IMG/VR virus record: IMGVR_UViG_3300019776_000212
Coordinates: 1-64,000 of that record
Origin: a virus
Length of the DNA: 64,000 nt
Strand: one strand, 5' to 3'
Of the stretch, positions 1 through 6,943 are shown piece after piece; the stretch's first letter is position 1, and each line of letters starts with the position of its first letter. The translations under genes were made by a program, and so were the position numbers. The notes under the pieces are model-generated. The model searched no databases. It was not told the origin of the DNA and saw only the letters and a list, made by a program, of their open reading frames with translations.

Positions 1-138
1 CGGTGGACCTTGCCACTGCCCCACTCCGTTCTCAGAGTGCGAACTATTCCAGCCAGTTACGATGCCTTACCCCTGTGGTTGAGGCCCAACCTCCACATAC
101 CGAGTGGTCCGGGAAGACCTTGGCTGATCTTCTACTAT

Positions 139-225
139 TGGCAGAGAGAGCTAGAATCGAACTAGAACCGTTTCCAGTCAGAGCGCTTAGCAGGCGACTG
201 TAATCACCAGATTACATCACTCTCT
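139..225 (-). tRNA. tRNA-Ser(GCU)
   Basis: The minus strand folds into an 87-nt class II cloverleaf. The anticodon loop is CUGCUAA (anticodon GCU, codons AGC/AGU), the D-stem is GUAAU/AUUAC, the variable arm is long as expected for serine, the T-loop is UUCGAUU, the discriminator is G and CCA is encoded. The base of the acceptor stem and the first T-stem pair are mismatched, so the molecule may be slightly degenerate. It lies 4 nt downstream of tRNA-Lys in the same transcript. Confidence 0.85.
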
Positions 226-229
226 ATGT

Positions 230-306
230 TGGTCGGGCGTCAGGGAATCGAACCCTGCAAAACTGGTTTAAAAGACCAGTACCTAATGCCGATCGGTCTA
301 CGCCCA
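230..306 (-). tRNA. tRNA-Lys(UUU)
   Basis: This is a 77-nt cloverleaf on the minus strand: acceptor UGGGCGU/ACGCCCG (one U-G pair), anticodon stem CUGGU/ACCAG around loop CUUUUAA (anticodon UUU), T-arm CAGGG-UUCGAUU-CCCUG, encoded CCA. Its 5' end overlaps the last 9 nt of the HNH gene at 298-678, so the tRNA must be processed out of an mRNA read from upstream. Confidence 0.93.
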
Positions 307-678
307 ATTGTAAATCTGGCCCCTCGACTGATTATAGTGGACCTCCCTGTGGCAGTTTGAGCAAAGCAATACGCATTTCTCAAGCTCCTTGAGGATAGCC
401 TCGTCAGTCATGCTCCACCTTTTGTTGATCTGGAAGTCCTTCTGAGAAGGGTCCATGTGGTGGAATTCAAGGGCTGCTTGGCATTTGTCATATCCGCAGA
501 GACGACAAGAGCCACCTTTAAGACTTGTAATGAACTTTGCTCTTTCCTCGTAGCGGTCCATCATGCGTCTGTTAAAACAGACTTTGCATTCAGCCTTGAG
601 TCTACCCGAATCCTTACGTCCCTGAGAGTAAAACTCAGATTCGTCTTTGTGCTCGGAACATCCAGTGCATTGTTTCAT
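298..678 (-). CDS. HNH endonuclease-like zinc protein
   Basis: This 126-residue protein carries two zinc-type units. The N-terminal one has Cys4, Cys7, Cys31 and Cys34. The C-terminal half has CRLC (58-61), the pair His73-His74 (EFHH) and C106-x2-C109-H110, the spacing of an HNH/beta-beta-alpha-metal nuclease; such proteins nick or cut DNA. An SD (GGAG) lies 8 nt before the ATG. The gene sits between tRNA-Val and tRNA-Lys and overlaps the latter, which fits a free-standing HNH gene lodged in a tRNA cluster. Whether it is a homing nuclease or serves packaging cannot be told from sequence alone. Confidence 0.75.
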   Translation of the reverse strand: MKQCTGCSEHKDESEFYSQGRKDSGRLKAECKVCFNRRMMDRYEERAKFITSLKGGSCRLCGYDKCQAALEFHHMDPSQKDFQINKRWSMTDEAILKELEKCVLLCSNCHREVHYNQSRGQIYNWA

Positions 679-692
679 TTAGTCTCCATGTT

Positions 693-766
693 TGGTACTC
701 AGTGGTAGAATCGAACTACCGTCTGCTGCTTGTAAGACAGCGGCCTTCCCATTAGACGAACCGAGC
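693..766 (-). tRNA. tRNA-Val(UAC)
   Basis: This 74-nt cloverleaf has acceptor GCUCGGU/ACUGAGU (two G-U pairs), anticodon stem GCUGU/GCAGC with loop CUUACAA (anticodon UAC, codon GUA), a five-pair T-stem GGUAG/CUACC with loop UUCGAUU, and encoded CCA. It sits 1 nt after the stop of the gene at 768-1103 and 14 nt before the HNH gene, so it is co-transcribed with both. Confidence 0.92.
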
Positions 767-767
767 T

Positions 768-1103
768 TTATTTCTTACCGCCGAACAGTGCAAAAACTGG
801 AGCTGGAGTTGAATCCGAATCTGGAAGCTCCCCATCACCACCTTCTGCCCTCTGTTCAGCTAGAATCAAAGCCTTATCAGCCTTGAGCATTTCCATATAT
901 AGTTTTGTTAGGTCCATGGCCATCTTGAATTCTTTCTCAGGTGTCATGTCCGTTGTTGTTTGTTGCAGTTCGATCATACGCTCAACAGCGGGACCGAAAG
1001 CCTTGCGTAGAAGGATCAGGCCCTTGGCAAGATCAGACTTCTTAACGCCTTTAGCAGCTTGCTCAGCTAGGGTAGGTCTTCCACCCTTGTTTGGAGTAGT
1101 CAT
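768..1103 (-). CDS. Possible small terminase or DNA-binding protein
   Basis: This 111-residue protein opens with a basic segment containing NKGGRPTLAEQ. A GRP-type N-terminus of this kind is common in phage small terminase subunits and minor-groove-binding proteins. Predicted helices follow, ending in an acidic and proline-rich tail. The middle is rich in Lys, Leu and Met and has no cysteine. It is the first gene after the minus promoter at 1202-1230. The terminase assignment is inference from the N-terminus only, and no large terminase is in the window to support it. Confidence 0.5.
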   Translation of the reverse strand: MTTPNKGGRPTLAEQAAKGVKKSDLAKGLILLRKAFGPAVERMIELQQTTTDMTPEKEFKMAMDLTKLYMEMLKADKALILAEQRAEGGDGELPDSDSTPAPVFALFGGKK

Positions 1104-1201
1104 TGCTACGCTCCTATATTTGGGTGTCTGGTCAGGTTAAAAAGGAGTAAAAACCCAACCAGACAAAACTTGTTAAGACGGTTTCTTGTCTTGATAAGCC
1201 T

Positions 1202-1230
1202 ATTGTACACCTGAAACCGCATGCTGTCAA
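1202..1230 (-). promoter_or_regulatory. Sigma70-type promoter, minus strand
   Basis: TTGACA (1225-1230) and TACAAT (1202-1207) are separated by 17 bp. This is a near-perfect host sigma70 promoter, reading toward the gene at 768-1103 and the tRNA cluster. The sequence GGTGTACAAT at its -10 recurs in the plus promoter at 1895-1924. Confidence 0.8.
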
Positions 1231-1258
1231 TCACTTTGTGATAACTATTATACACCAG

Positions 1259-1450
1259 TCACTCAGAAGCTTTCATGGCTGTCACGCCCTCCACTGGGTT
1301 GGTTCCACCAACATACTCCCGCTCTGTGTGCGAGTTGTATGCGAGGTAGATGCAAGTGGCACACAAGTCTTCTTCTAGCCCTGTGTGTATATTTCTTCTT
1401 GGTCTATGGTATTGAGTTAGTGGATTATTGCAGCAGATACATCTGGACAT
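1259..1450 (-). CDS. Zinc-binding miniprotein
   Basis: This 63-residue protein starts MSRCICCNN and has a second CATC pair at about residue 31, giving a CxxC...CxxC zinc-ribbon arrangement with an interposed basic RPRRN segment. An AAGGA Shine-Dalgarno precedes the ATG. Function unknown; small zinc ribbons of this type in phages may bind host RNA polymerase or nucleic acid, but nothing here shows which. Confidence 0.65.
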   Translation of the reverse strand: MSRCICCNNPLTQYHRPRRNIHTGLEEDLCATCIYLAYNSHTEREYVGGTNPVEGVTAMKASE

Positions 1451-1531
1451 TTCAAATCCTTATGCGGTAGGTGGGTTTATAAGACACAATAACCTATTCT
1501 TATTTTACAGTTATTGTTTTAGGAGGGTTTT

Positions 1532-1600
1532 ATGGATGTTGTAGTAGATCTCTACACTCCTGCGGATGAGTTTCACATTCGGAAGGTAGAACAACCCTAA
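1532..1600 (+). CDS. 22-residue ORF with a strong RBS
   Basis: AGGAGG at 1521-1526 lies 5 nt before ATG GAT GTT, and the frame closes at TAA 1598-1600, encoding a 22-residue acidic peptide (starts MDVVVDLYT). It is the only ORF in this intergenic stretch with a consensus ribosome-binding site. Its last codons overlap the 5' arm of a 10-bp inverted repeat (1581-1590 with 1643-1652), so translation could influence folding of the RNA behind it, in the manner of a leader peptide. Coding status is moderately likely. Confidence 0.45.
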   Translation: MDVVVDLYTPADEFHIRKVEQP

Positions 1601-1740
1601 GGGATTGCCATACTCAAAATGAGCCTAAGACAAAACCTTGGGTCTACCTTCCCTGTATTCTGCGGATCGAGAACACAATCGGCCAGCATGGGCTGGAGAC
1701 GCTTTCGCGTCAGGCTCCTGTCATTCCCACAACTCTGTGG
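1581..1740 (+). ncRNA. Candidate structured RNA
   Basis: A perfect 10-bp stem (GGAAGGTAGA 1581-1590 with TCTACCTTCC 1643-1652) closes a domain with two small internal hairpins (CCC-TAA-GGG and CTC-AAAAT-GAG). It is followed by three consecutive 5-bp tetraloop-type hairpins: CCAGC/GCTGG at 1683-1696, GACGC/GCGTC at 1698-1711 and CCACA/TGTGG at 1727-1740. No long ORF occupies the stretch. It may be a riboregulator, a processed small RNA or a 3' structure of the 22-residue ORF. The strand is inferred from that ORF. Confidence 0.4.
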
Positions 1741-1894
1741 TCCCTCTACGCTATAACAGGATTCGAACTCAGCTTGGGCGTGTAGAAACTCTTCGTACCC
1801 ATAATCTCAGTGGCCGGTGAGTGTGCCTTTCGGCTGACATATCTCTCCACTGACTTTCCAATAGTAACCCCGAACCTGTCCAGTGTCAAGGCTA

Positions 1895-1924
1895 TTGACA
1901 AGAATTACCACAGTGGTGTACAAT
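1895..1924 (+). promoter_or_regulatory. Promoter of the plus-strand operon
   Basis: TTGACA (1895-1900) and TACAAT (1919-1924) are separated by 18 bp, with GGTG directly before the -10. It fires into the gene at 1951 and is the only strong plus promoter before the long plus-strand operon. Confidence 0.8.
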
Positions 1925-1950
1925 GCGTAAATCAACCACAGGAGATTCAC

Positions 1951-2385
1951 ATGACTTCCCAAGTAAACACTATTCAGGTGGCAGAGGGCAACCCTATTGT
2001 CTTCTTCCAAGAGATCCAGAAGCACATTCAGAACGGGTTCTACGTCACACAAGACATTGCAGGTTATCCTGTGATGGGGTGGCCAAGCTACATTACTCTG
2101 TTTGAAATCGATGAACCAGAGCTTAAGAATAAGCTTGACGACAGCGTCCACACTGTCGTAGTGGAAGGCTGGAACATTCTGACGTTCCTGCTGGATCTGC
2201 AAAACGTTGTACAGCAAGGGTTTGAGATGGACCCAAACAAAGTTCTTTTTGGAGACTTCAAAAGCTTTGTATTCACAAAGCGACAAGCTGTAAAGATTGA
2301 CCTCAACCCAACCCCCAAGACTGAGGAGATTCCAACTGAGGAAGTCAAGCCAGTACGTAAAGCACGAGCTAAGAAAGGAGAGTAA
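1951..2385 (+). CDS. Conserved hypothetical, first gene of the plus operon
   Basis: This 144-residue protein is globular in its first two thirds. It then has a linker rich in Thr, Glu and Pro and a basic end (VRKARAKKG) that could contact nucleic acid. The start is ATG 1951 (AGGAG 7 nt upstream) rather than the longer frame, because the promoter -10 at 1919-1924 lies inside that extension. No family is recognised. It is 2 nt from the next gene. Confidence 0.7.
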   Translation: MTSQVNTIQVAEGNPIVFFQEIQKHIQNGFYVTQDIAGYPVMGWPSYITLFEIDEPELKNKLDDSVHTVVVEGWNILTFLLDLQNVVQQGFEMDPNKVLFGDFKSFVFTKRQAVKIDLNPTPKTEEIPTEEVKPVRKARAKKGE

Positions 2386-2387
2386 AT

Positions 2388-2777
2388 ATGTCTGATGTAA
2401 AAGTTACAAAAGCACAACAAGAGTTTTTCGCAGAGTTTTCCAAGGACAGCGTTAAGCAAATCCTCGGCCCAATCCTTGAGTTTCGTGGATTGGAGGGTGT
2501 AAACGATGAGATGCTGGAAGCTGTAGTAGCTCAGGTAGATCTGAAAGATCTGACTCTTGCTATTGCAAGAGGCTTCCTTGAGCGTGTAGAGTTCACAACA
2601 TTGAAGCGTGTAGACAAGTTCATGCGAGGTGAGGAATTTGCAGCTGTAGCTGAGGCTTCCCGTGAAGTTAATGCCCTTGTACAATCGGCGCTTATTGAGG
2701 TGATCGCTCCACTTATCCCGCTGACGCCAGAGGAGCAAGCGGAGAAGGATAAGCGAGAAGAAACTAAAGCTGAGTAA
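2388..2777 (+). CDS. Hypothetical helical protein
   Basis: This 129-residue protein looks almost entirely alpha-helical, is acidic overall, and ends in a charged tail (EEQAEKDKREETKAE). SD AGGAG lies 7 nt before the ATG, 2 nt after the upstream stop. An intrinsic terminator follows at 2784-2806, so genes 1951 and 2388 form a promoter-proximal pair. Function unknown. Confidence 0.7.
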   Translation: MSDVKVTKAQQEFFAEFSKDSVKQILGPILEFRGLEGVNDEMLEAVVAQVDLKDLTLAIARGFLERVEFTTLKRVDKFMRGEEFAAVAEASREVNALVQSALIEVIAPLIPLTPEEQAEKDKREETKAE

Positions 2778-2783
2778 TGACTA

Positions 2784-2806
2784 GGGGCTTAGGCCCCTTT
2801 TCTTTT
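2784..2806 (+). terminator. Intrinsic terminator
   Basis: GGGGC-TTAG-GCCCC hairpin followed by TTTTCTTTT, directly after the stop at 2777. Confidence 0.85.
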
Positions 2807-2823
2807 GTCTAGAAGGAGGGTGT

Positions 2824-3405
2824 ATGGAACAAGAGGATATGAACATCATGGTGACAACCAAAGTCACCAGCACATACGACATTCGAATCAATCGAGATAT
2901 TGACACGCCAGAACACTTCACAAAAGAGCTTGTGGCAATCGAACAAGCTCAGCAAGAGGATGAAATCAATCTCCACCTCTGTACTGATGGAGGCAGCGTG
3001 CACACAGCTTTGCTGCTCCGTAAAGCTCTGGTTAAGAGTCCGGCAAAGACAAAGGCATTCATCGGACCAAACTGCTGCTCCGCTGGCTCTCTGCTTGCAC
3101 TGTCCTGCGATGAGTGGGAGATTGATGAATGGAGTACAATGATGGTGCACAGTGCTACGTTTGGTGTATTCGGTAAGCATCACGAACTCAAGGGTCAGTT
3201 TGAGTTTAAGGATCGCTACTTGACTCGGATGATCCAGACAGTGTATGCTGGGTTCCTTAGTGAGTCTGAGATTCAGCAGGTGTTGGATGGTAAGGACTTC
3301 TGGTTTGAAGCTGATGAGCTGTCAGAACGTCTCACATACTTTGCTGAGTACCGAAAAGCACTTTATGAAGCTGAAATGCTTGACACAGCAACGCCAGAGG
3401 CGTAA
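2824..3405 (+). CDS. ClpP-like serine protease
   Basis: This 193-residue protein has the ClpP/SppA crotonase-type fold signature: a DGG turn after the first strand-helix unit (TDGGSVHTALLL), a nucleophile motif CCSAGSLLALSCDE in which Ser-Ala-Gly matches the ClpP Ser-Met-Gly site, and MMVHSA supplying the catalytic histidine. It would form a proteolytic chamber that cuts phage or host proteins, perhaps with a host Clp ATPase. Length fits ClpP (about 195). AAGGAGGG precedes the ATG. The gene stands alone between two terminators (2784 and 3425). Substrate unknown; a prohead-protease role is possible but no capsid genes are nearby. Confidence 0.8.
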   Translation: MEQEDMNIMVTTKVTSTYDIRINRDIDTPEHFTKELVAIEQAQQEDEINLHLCTDGGSVHTALLLRKALVKSPAKTKAFIGPNCCSAGSLLALSCDEWEIDEWSTMMVHSATFGVFGKHHELKGQFEFKDRYLTRMIQTVYAGFLSESEIQQVLDGKDFWFEADELSERLTYFAEYRKALYEAEMLDTATPEA

Positions 3406-3424
3406 GCTTCACAAATACAAACAA

Positions 3425-3450
3425 GGCCCTGCTCACGCTGGGCCATTTTT
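3425..3450 (+). terminator. Intrinsic terminator, repeated type
   Basis: GGCCC/GGGCC hairpin with loop TGCTCACGCT, then ATTTTTACG. The same terminator occurs at 7354, 12754 and, inverted, at 60716. Confidence 0.88.
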
Positions 3451-3466
3451 ACGCCCGGAGGATAGT

Positions 3467-3715
3467 ATGCAAGCATACAAGCTTGGTGATCTACACAACC
3501 TGATGATGGGGCAGAAAGTGAAAGCCCCCTACATGCTTGGAAATGGCCACGATTGGAACCGTGGTTATGAGGCTGGGTATTATAAATCTCAGCAAGACAT
3601 GAGCCTTATTGCCATCCGTTATGAAGCCTACACAAAAGAGCTTGAAAAGATGTTGACGGCAGTTGGTGTACATGAGAACATTCTCGCACAAATTCAGAAG
3701 GAGCTTCTGCTGTGA
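3467..3715 (+). CDS. Hypothetical protein, 82 aa
   Basis: The start is ATG 3467, behind CGGAGGA and just after the terminator; the longer frame runs back through the ClpP-like gene and is discarded. The central segment is aromatic and Gly-rich (GNGHDWNRGYEAGYY), followed by a helical C-terminus. Its stop overlaps the next start (GTGA). Confidence 0.65.
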   Translation: MQAYKLGDLHNLMMGQKVKAPYMLGNGHDWNRGYEAGYYKSQQDMSLIAIRYEAYTKELEKMLTAVGVHENILAQIQKELLL

Positions 3716-3930
3716 CACTTCACAACGAGATCATGAATATCACCGTAATGAACGTCAAGATCCCAAGGGGTAAGTTTGGCGAAATGCCTTACAAGCTCGG
3801 CCACCGAGATGCGCGACATGCAGCGGCTGAGTTGTCATTGAAGTATGAACGGTACATCGAGCTTCTGGAGGATCATCTGGAAGACGTTGATGACCTGCTG
3901 TTTGATCTGCGTAAGGAGGCTGGCCTGTGA
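3712..3930 (+). CDS. Hypothetical protein, 72 aa
   Basis: GTG start at 3712 overlapping the upstream TGA, with AAGGAG 8 nt before. The acidic helical C-terminus (ELLEDHLEDVDDLL) resembles that of the preceding gene (KYERYIELL against RYEAYTKELE), so the two may be distant paralogues. Function unknown. Confidence 0.65.
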   Translation: MTLHNEIMNITVMNVKIPRGKFGEMPYKLGHRDARHAAAELSLKYERYIELLEDHLEDVDDLLFDLRKEAGL

Positions 3931-4268
3931 AGAAAGATTTGTTCACTCAGCGTCGTGAGCGTATCGCAGAAATTGGTGATCAACGTGGCGTGTATAACGT
4001 TGACGGGCAGAAGATTACCATCGTAGACTACGAAGAGTTTACTCGACTTGACCATGTACCAGCTGCCACTTGGTTTGTAAAGGATGCCTCGGGTATGTTC
4101 ATCTACATCCATACATCGAAGCGTGACAAGGCTCAAGAGTTTGTTGATGAAGAGTACGGAGTTGGTCGTTACACAGTGAATGCTTCCAAGATTCAGAAGG
4201 GTAAGCCACTGGGTGAGAACAGCAAGCCAGCATTCGGCACAGCAACTCGTCGGGGTCAGAAACGGTGA
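3927..4268 (+). CDS. Hypothetical protein, 113 aa
   Basis: GTG start overlapping the upstream TGA, with AAGGAGG 8 nt before. A mixed alpha/beta middle (WFVKDASGMFIYIHT) is followed by a basic low-complexity tail (ATRRGQKR). No recognised family. It is translationally coupled on both sides. Confidence 0.65.
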   Translation: MKKDLFTQRRERIAEIGDQRGVYNVDGQKITIVDYEEFTRLDHVPAATWFVKDASGMFIYIHTSKRDKAQEFVDEEYGVGRYTVNASKIQKGKPLGENSKPAFGTATRRGQKR

Positions 4269-4375
4269 TATCTTGCATCTCGTGCAAGAAGCCTATGACG
4301 CTGTGGGGCACTTTCTGCTGGAAGTGTCATCACTGTAACAACACAATTTGGATTGGGAGGTTTGGGCCACAATGA
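4265..4375 (+). CDS. 36-residue zinc-ribbon protein
   Basis: GTG 4265 overlaps the upstream TGA and the frame ends at TGA 4373-4375, which overlaps the next ATG. The peptide has CISC at residues 4-7 and a second set at Cys18, Cys21 and Cys24 with two histidines, a compact zinc-ribbon pattern. The coupled junctions and cysteine spacing argue for a real gene. Confidence 0.55.
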   Translation: MISCISCKKPMTLWGTFCWKCHHCNNTIWIGRFGPQ

Positions 4376-4530
4376 AGATAATCCCAAACACACCGGGCGG
4401 CTGGATTGATTTCGTCCAGAAGGTGAAAGAACACATCGGCAGAGACTTGACAGACCTTGAGTACAAGGAGATCATGCAGCTCTACGTTAAAGGAAAGAAA
4501 CCGGAGGATTTTAAGAATGACACTGAATGA
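4372..4530 (+). CDS. Hypothetical protein, 52 aa
   Basis: ATG 4372 overlaps the zinc-ribbon stop (ATGA) with GGGAGG 11 nt upstream. It starts MKIIPNTPGGWIDF and has an acidic-basic helical second half. Function unknown. The next gene starts inside its last codons. Confidence 0.6.
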   Translation: MKIIPNTPGGWIDFVQKVKEHIGRDLTDLEYKEIMQLYVKGKKPEDFKNDTE

Positions 4531-4729
4531 ACTGGCTGTAATCATCGAGCGGGCCATCGGCAACGGACATGGTGAAGCACAGGTTGTGTACGGGGACGTA
4601 AATGGCTACGTCCGAGCTGGCAGTGACAGCGTAGGTATTGGGTTTGTAGAAGACCCTTCCGAGTATATAATGGAACCTTGTGATGAAGATTGCGAAACGG
4701 CCACGAAAGTGTTCGTAATCACCGAATGA
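4517..4729 (+). CDS. Hypothetical protein, 70 aa
   Basis: ATG 4517 lies 14 nt inside the upstream gene, behind GGAGG. The end is acidic and Cys-containing (EPCDEDCET). The ELAVIIERAIGNGHGEAQVVYGD-type opening, cut here for length, suggests a small alpha/beta fold. Function unknown. Its stop overlaps the dCMP deaminase start. Confidence 0.6.
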   Translation: MTLNELAVIIERAIGNGHGEAQVVYGDVNGYVRAGSDSVGIGFVEDPSEYIMEPCDEDCETATKVFVITE

Positions 4730-5142
4730 AGGCTAAGCACATCAGGGCATACATGGAGTGTGCCCATGCCTTTGCTCGTTGCAGCACAGCGACAAGACTT
4801 CAAGTTGGGGCTGTGCTCGTGAAGCAGAACCGCATCATCTCATGTGGCTATAATGCCCTCCCAGAGGCTCTGGATGGCCCCTGTGAAGACGAAAATGGCA
4901 ATACAAGACCTGAGGTACGTCATGCAGAGGAAAACGCTCTTAGGGCGCTTGTACGCTCCCCTGAGAGCGCTGTAGGGGCCACAATGTTCGTTACACACTG
5001 GTGCTGCTTGCAATGTGCAATTGATGTTGTTGACGCAGGTGTCGTAACCGTGTATGTTGACAATCCGTACCGAAGCCCTGATGGGCTGAGATATCTCAGG
5101 GATAACGAAGTGGAGGTGATTCACTATGAAGATCCAGTTTAA
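4726..5142 (+). CDS. dCMP deaminase family enzyme
   Basis: This 138-residue enzyme is of the cytidine/deoxycytidylate deaminase fold. It has the HAE motif (His66, Glu68, with the proton-shuttle Glu) and WCCLQC, in which Cys94 and Cys97 complete the zinc site (usually PCxxC; the proline is a cysteine here). It deaminates dCMP to dUMP, feeding dTMP synthesis by the ThyX encoded at 46305. ATG 4726 overlaps the upstream stop; the longer frame from 4690 lacks an RBS. It is slightly shorter than the T4 enzyme. Confidence 0.88.
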   Translation: MKAKHIRAYMECAHAFARCSTATRLQVGAVLVKQNRIISCGYNALPEALDGPCEDENGNTRPEVRHAEENALRALVRSPESAVGATMFVTHWCCLQCAIDVVDAGVVTVYVDNPYRSPDGLRYLRDNEVEVIHYEDPV

Positions 5143-5449
5143 TGTGGAGTTGGCAGATAAGCTCGGGCTCTCTGAGGAAACTCGGGAAGAGTTGAAGAAT
5201 GTGTACGATCACCTGTCGGATGCACTCACGAACCCAGATAACTACGAGAACGTGCCCGCGCACGTTACAGATCTGGAGTCCACGCTCCAGATGTTGTGGG
5301 GTTTCCCGACAGACAAGAAGTTCCACTATTACAACCTGCACATCAAGGGTTGTCGTTGCCCTGAGCTTGACAACATGGAAATGGTGGGGCACTCCGAGCG
5401 CCGTTTCGTTTCCGTTTCGTGTCCAATTCACAAAGGAGTAGCATGGTGA
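5126..5449 (+). CDS. Hypothetical protein with Cys/His-rich end
   Basis: This 107-residue protein starts 17 nt inside the deaminase gene (GGAGG 8 nt before ATG 5126). The N-terminal half is acidic and helical. The C-terminal half holds CRCP and SCPIHK, which could bind zinc. Function unknown. Confidence 0.65.
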   Translation: MKIQFNVELADKLGLSEETREELKNVYDHLSDALTNPDNYENVPAHVTDLESTLQMLWGFPTDKKFHYYNLHIKGCRCPELDNMEMVGHSERRFVSVSCPIHKGVAW

Positions 5450-5685
5450 GTAAAGACGTATCTGGTAAAGAGTTGAATGTGGGCGATACCGTAGCGTATT
5501 GCCTTGGTGGCAAGGGGACGCAGATGCGGACTGGCAAAGTGTTGCGTATGACTGGCAAGTCTGTGATCATCGCAGCCAAAGACCTTCGGTATCGTTGGGA
5601 TGGTCGTGGTTACACTGAGTTCACTGATGACGTTGAAGTGATTCGTGCATTCGACGCTGTGTCGAAAGTGGAGGTGGTTCAATGA
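5443..5685 (+). CDS. SH3-like small beta protein
   Basis: ATG 5443 follows AAAGGAG and overlaps the upstream stop. The 80 residues contain ELNVGDTVAYCLGGK and GKVLRMTGKSVII, the alternating-strand pattern of a KOW/SH3 barrel seen in many phage accessory proteins. Its stop overlaps the ligase ATG. Confidence 0.6.
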   Translation: MVSKDVSGKELNVGDTVAYCLGGKGTQMRTGKVLRMTGKSVIIAAKDLRYRWDGRGYTEFTDDVEVIRAFDAVSKVEVVQ

Positions 5686-6932
5686 GCGAGGTATTTCGTC
5701 AGAAGCTGTACGGTCTTGAGAAAGGTGGCAAGTACAAGGTGTGGGAGATTTTCGTCCTGAACCACGGTGATGAGTCTGAAATGACAATCTATCACGGTCA
5801 GGAAGGTGGGGCACAGACCCAAAAGACTGACATGTTTGACCTTGGCAATCAAGGTCGTGGGCACTACGAACAAGCTGTGTTCGAAGCTCGTGCACGCATC
5901 AAGAAGCAACTGGACAAGAACTACCGCGCCACCAAAGAAGAACTGACCGATCTGCCAGTGCTGGCGATGCTGTCTAAAGACCACACCAAAGATGGGAAGG
6001 ACGAAACTGTAGAGCAAGGCGTATACACCTCCCGTAAGTTGGATGGTGTGCGTTGCTTGGCCAAGTGCGTGAAAAAGCTGAGTGGTGTTGATATCATCAT
6101 TGAGTCTCGCACTGGACAGCCGTATGATGTTCCACATATTGTGGCAGAGCTTCGTAAGTTTATGAAGCCGGGTGACATTCTGGATGGCGAGCTTTACGTG
6201 CATGGACCAAGCCTGCAAGAAATCACCTCTGCGGTGAAGCGTACTGACGCCCAAGAGAAATACAGCAAGGCTTTCACGAAGCTGGAGAAAGCTATCACTG
6301 CCTTTGAGAAAACTGGCAAACCGTATGCGAACAAGCTGCGGGAAGATGCGGCAGAAGCCTTGCACATCGCCACGATTCGTGACATGCTTGAGTTCCACGT
6401 GTTTGACCTCGTGGAAATGGAGGTGCCGTTCAGCCATCGTGTGTTCCGTCTGAACAAGTATGCTGAGCAGAATTTTGTTGACTTCGTCCACATTGTTGTT
6501 GTACCTTACGACTACGCTGATAGCATTGAAGACCTCAATGATCTTCTGAAACGGTATGTGAACGAAGGCTACGAAGGCTTGATGTACCGCACACAAGATG
6601 GCCTGTACGAAAGCGGTAAGCGTTCGTCTGGTTTGTGGAAGTACAAGCTGTTCTTCGATGAAGAGTTCAAAATCATTGGAGTAGGTGTTGACAAGCAGGG
6701 GTACGCTGTGTTCCAATTGCTCAATAACGTAAACGATGAAGAGTTCAACTGCGTACTGGGCGACTACAACTGGCGTACAGAAGCAGCGAAGCAAAAAGAG
6801 CTTTACATCGGTAAGTGGATGACTGTACAATACCAGTCACGATACAAAGGAACACTGCTTCCGCAGTTTCCGAGTGGAAAAGTGATTCGAGAGGGCGTCG
6901 TCAAGAACGGCATCTTCACACCAACTGAATAA
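5682..6932 (+). CDS. ATP-dependent DNA ligase
   Basis: This 416-residue nucleotidyltransferase ligase seals nicks in replicated phage DNA. The adenylation motif is RKLDGVR with the AMP-accepting Lys at about 119; DILDGELYVHG is motif III; EGLMYR and a downstream KYK supply motifs IV and V; the C-terminal third is the OB domain. The first 80 residues (VWEIFV...YHGQEGG) look like a W-G-R-type DNA-binding module, which would explain why it is longer than the 359-residue T7 ligase. ATG overlaps the upstream TGA. It is followed 11 nt later by a hypothetical gene with its own SD. Confidence 0.9.
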   Translation: MSEVFRQKLYGLEKGGKYKVWEIFVLNHGDESEMTIYHGQEGGAQTQKTDMFDLGNQGRGHYEQAVFEARARIKKQLDKNYRATKEELTDLPVLAMLSKDHTKDGKDETVEQGVYTSRKLDGVRCLAKCVKKLSGVDIIIESRTGQPYDVPHIVAELRKFMKPGDILDGELYVHGPSLQEITSAVKRTDAQEKYSKAFTKLEKAITAFEKTGKPYANKLREDAAEALHIATIRDMLEFHVFDLVEMEVPFSHRVFRLNKYAEQNFVDFVHIVVVPYDYADSIEDLNDLLKRYVNEGYEGLMYRTQDGLYESGKRSSGLWKYKLFFDEEFKIIGVGVDKQGYAVFQLLNNVNDEEFNCVLGDYNWRTEAAKQKELYIGKWMTVQYQSRYKGTLLPQFPSGKVIREGVVKNGIFTPTE

Positions 6933-6943
6933 GGAGAAATAGA

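Noticed and set aside
1-138. Possible extra tRNA or structured RNA at the window edge
   Set aside because: Hairpins exist (TGTGG/CCACA around 74-97), but no T-loop, anticodon arm or CCA can be fitted.
1747-1795. tRNA-like T-loop (GAGTTCGAATCC) on the minus strand
   Set aside because: The T-stem is mismatched and no acceptor partner or anticodon arm can be placed around it; at most a tRNA remnant or part of the RNA-like region.
5679-6830. 383-residue ORF antisense to the DNA ligase
   Set aside because: Mirror frame of a clear ligase, without RBS or domain.
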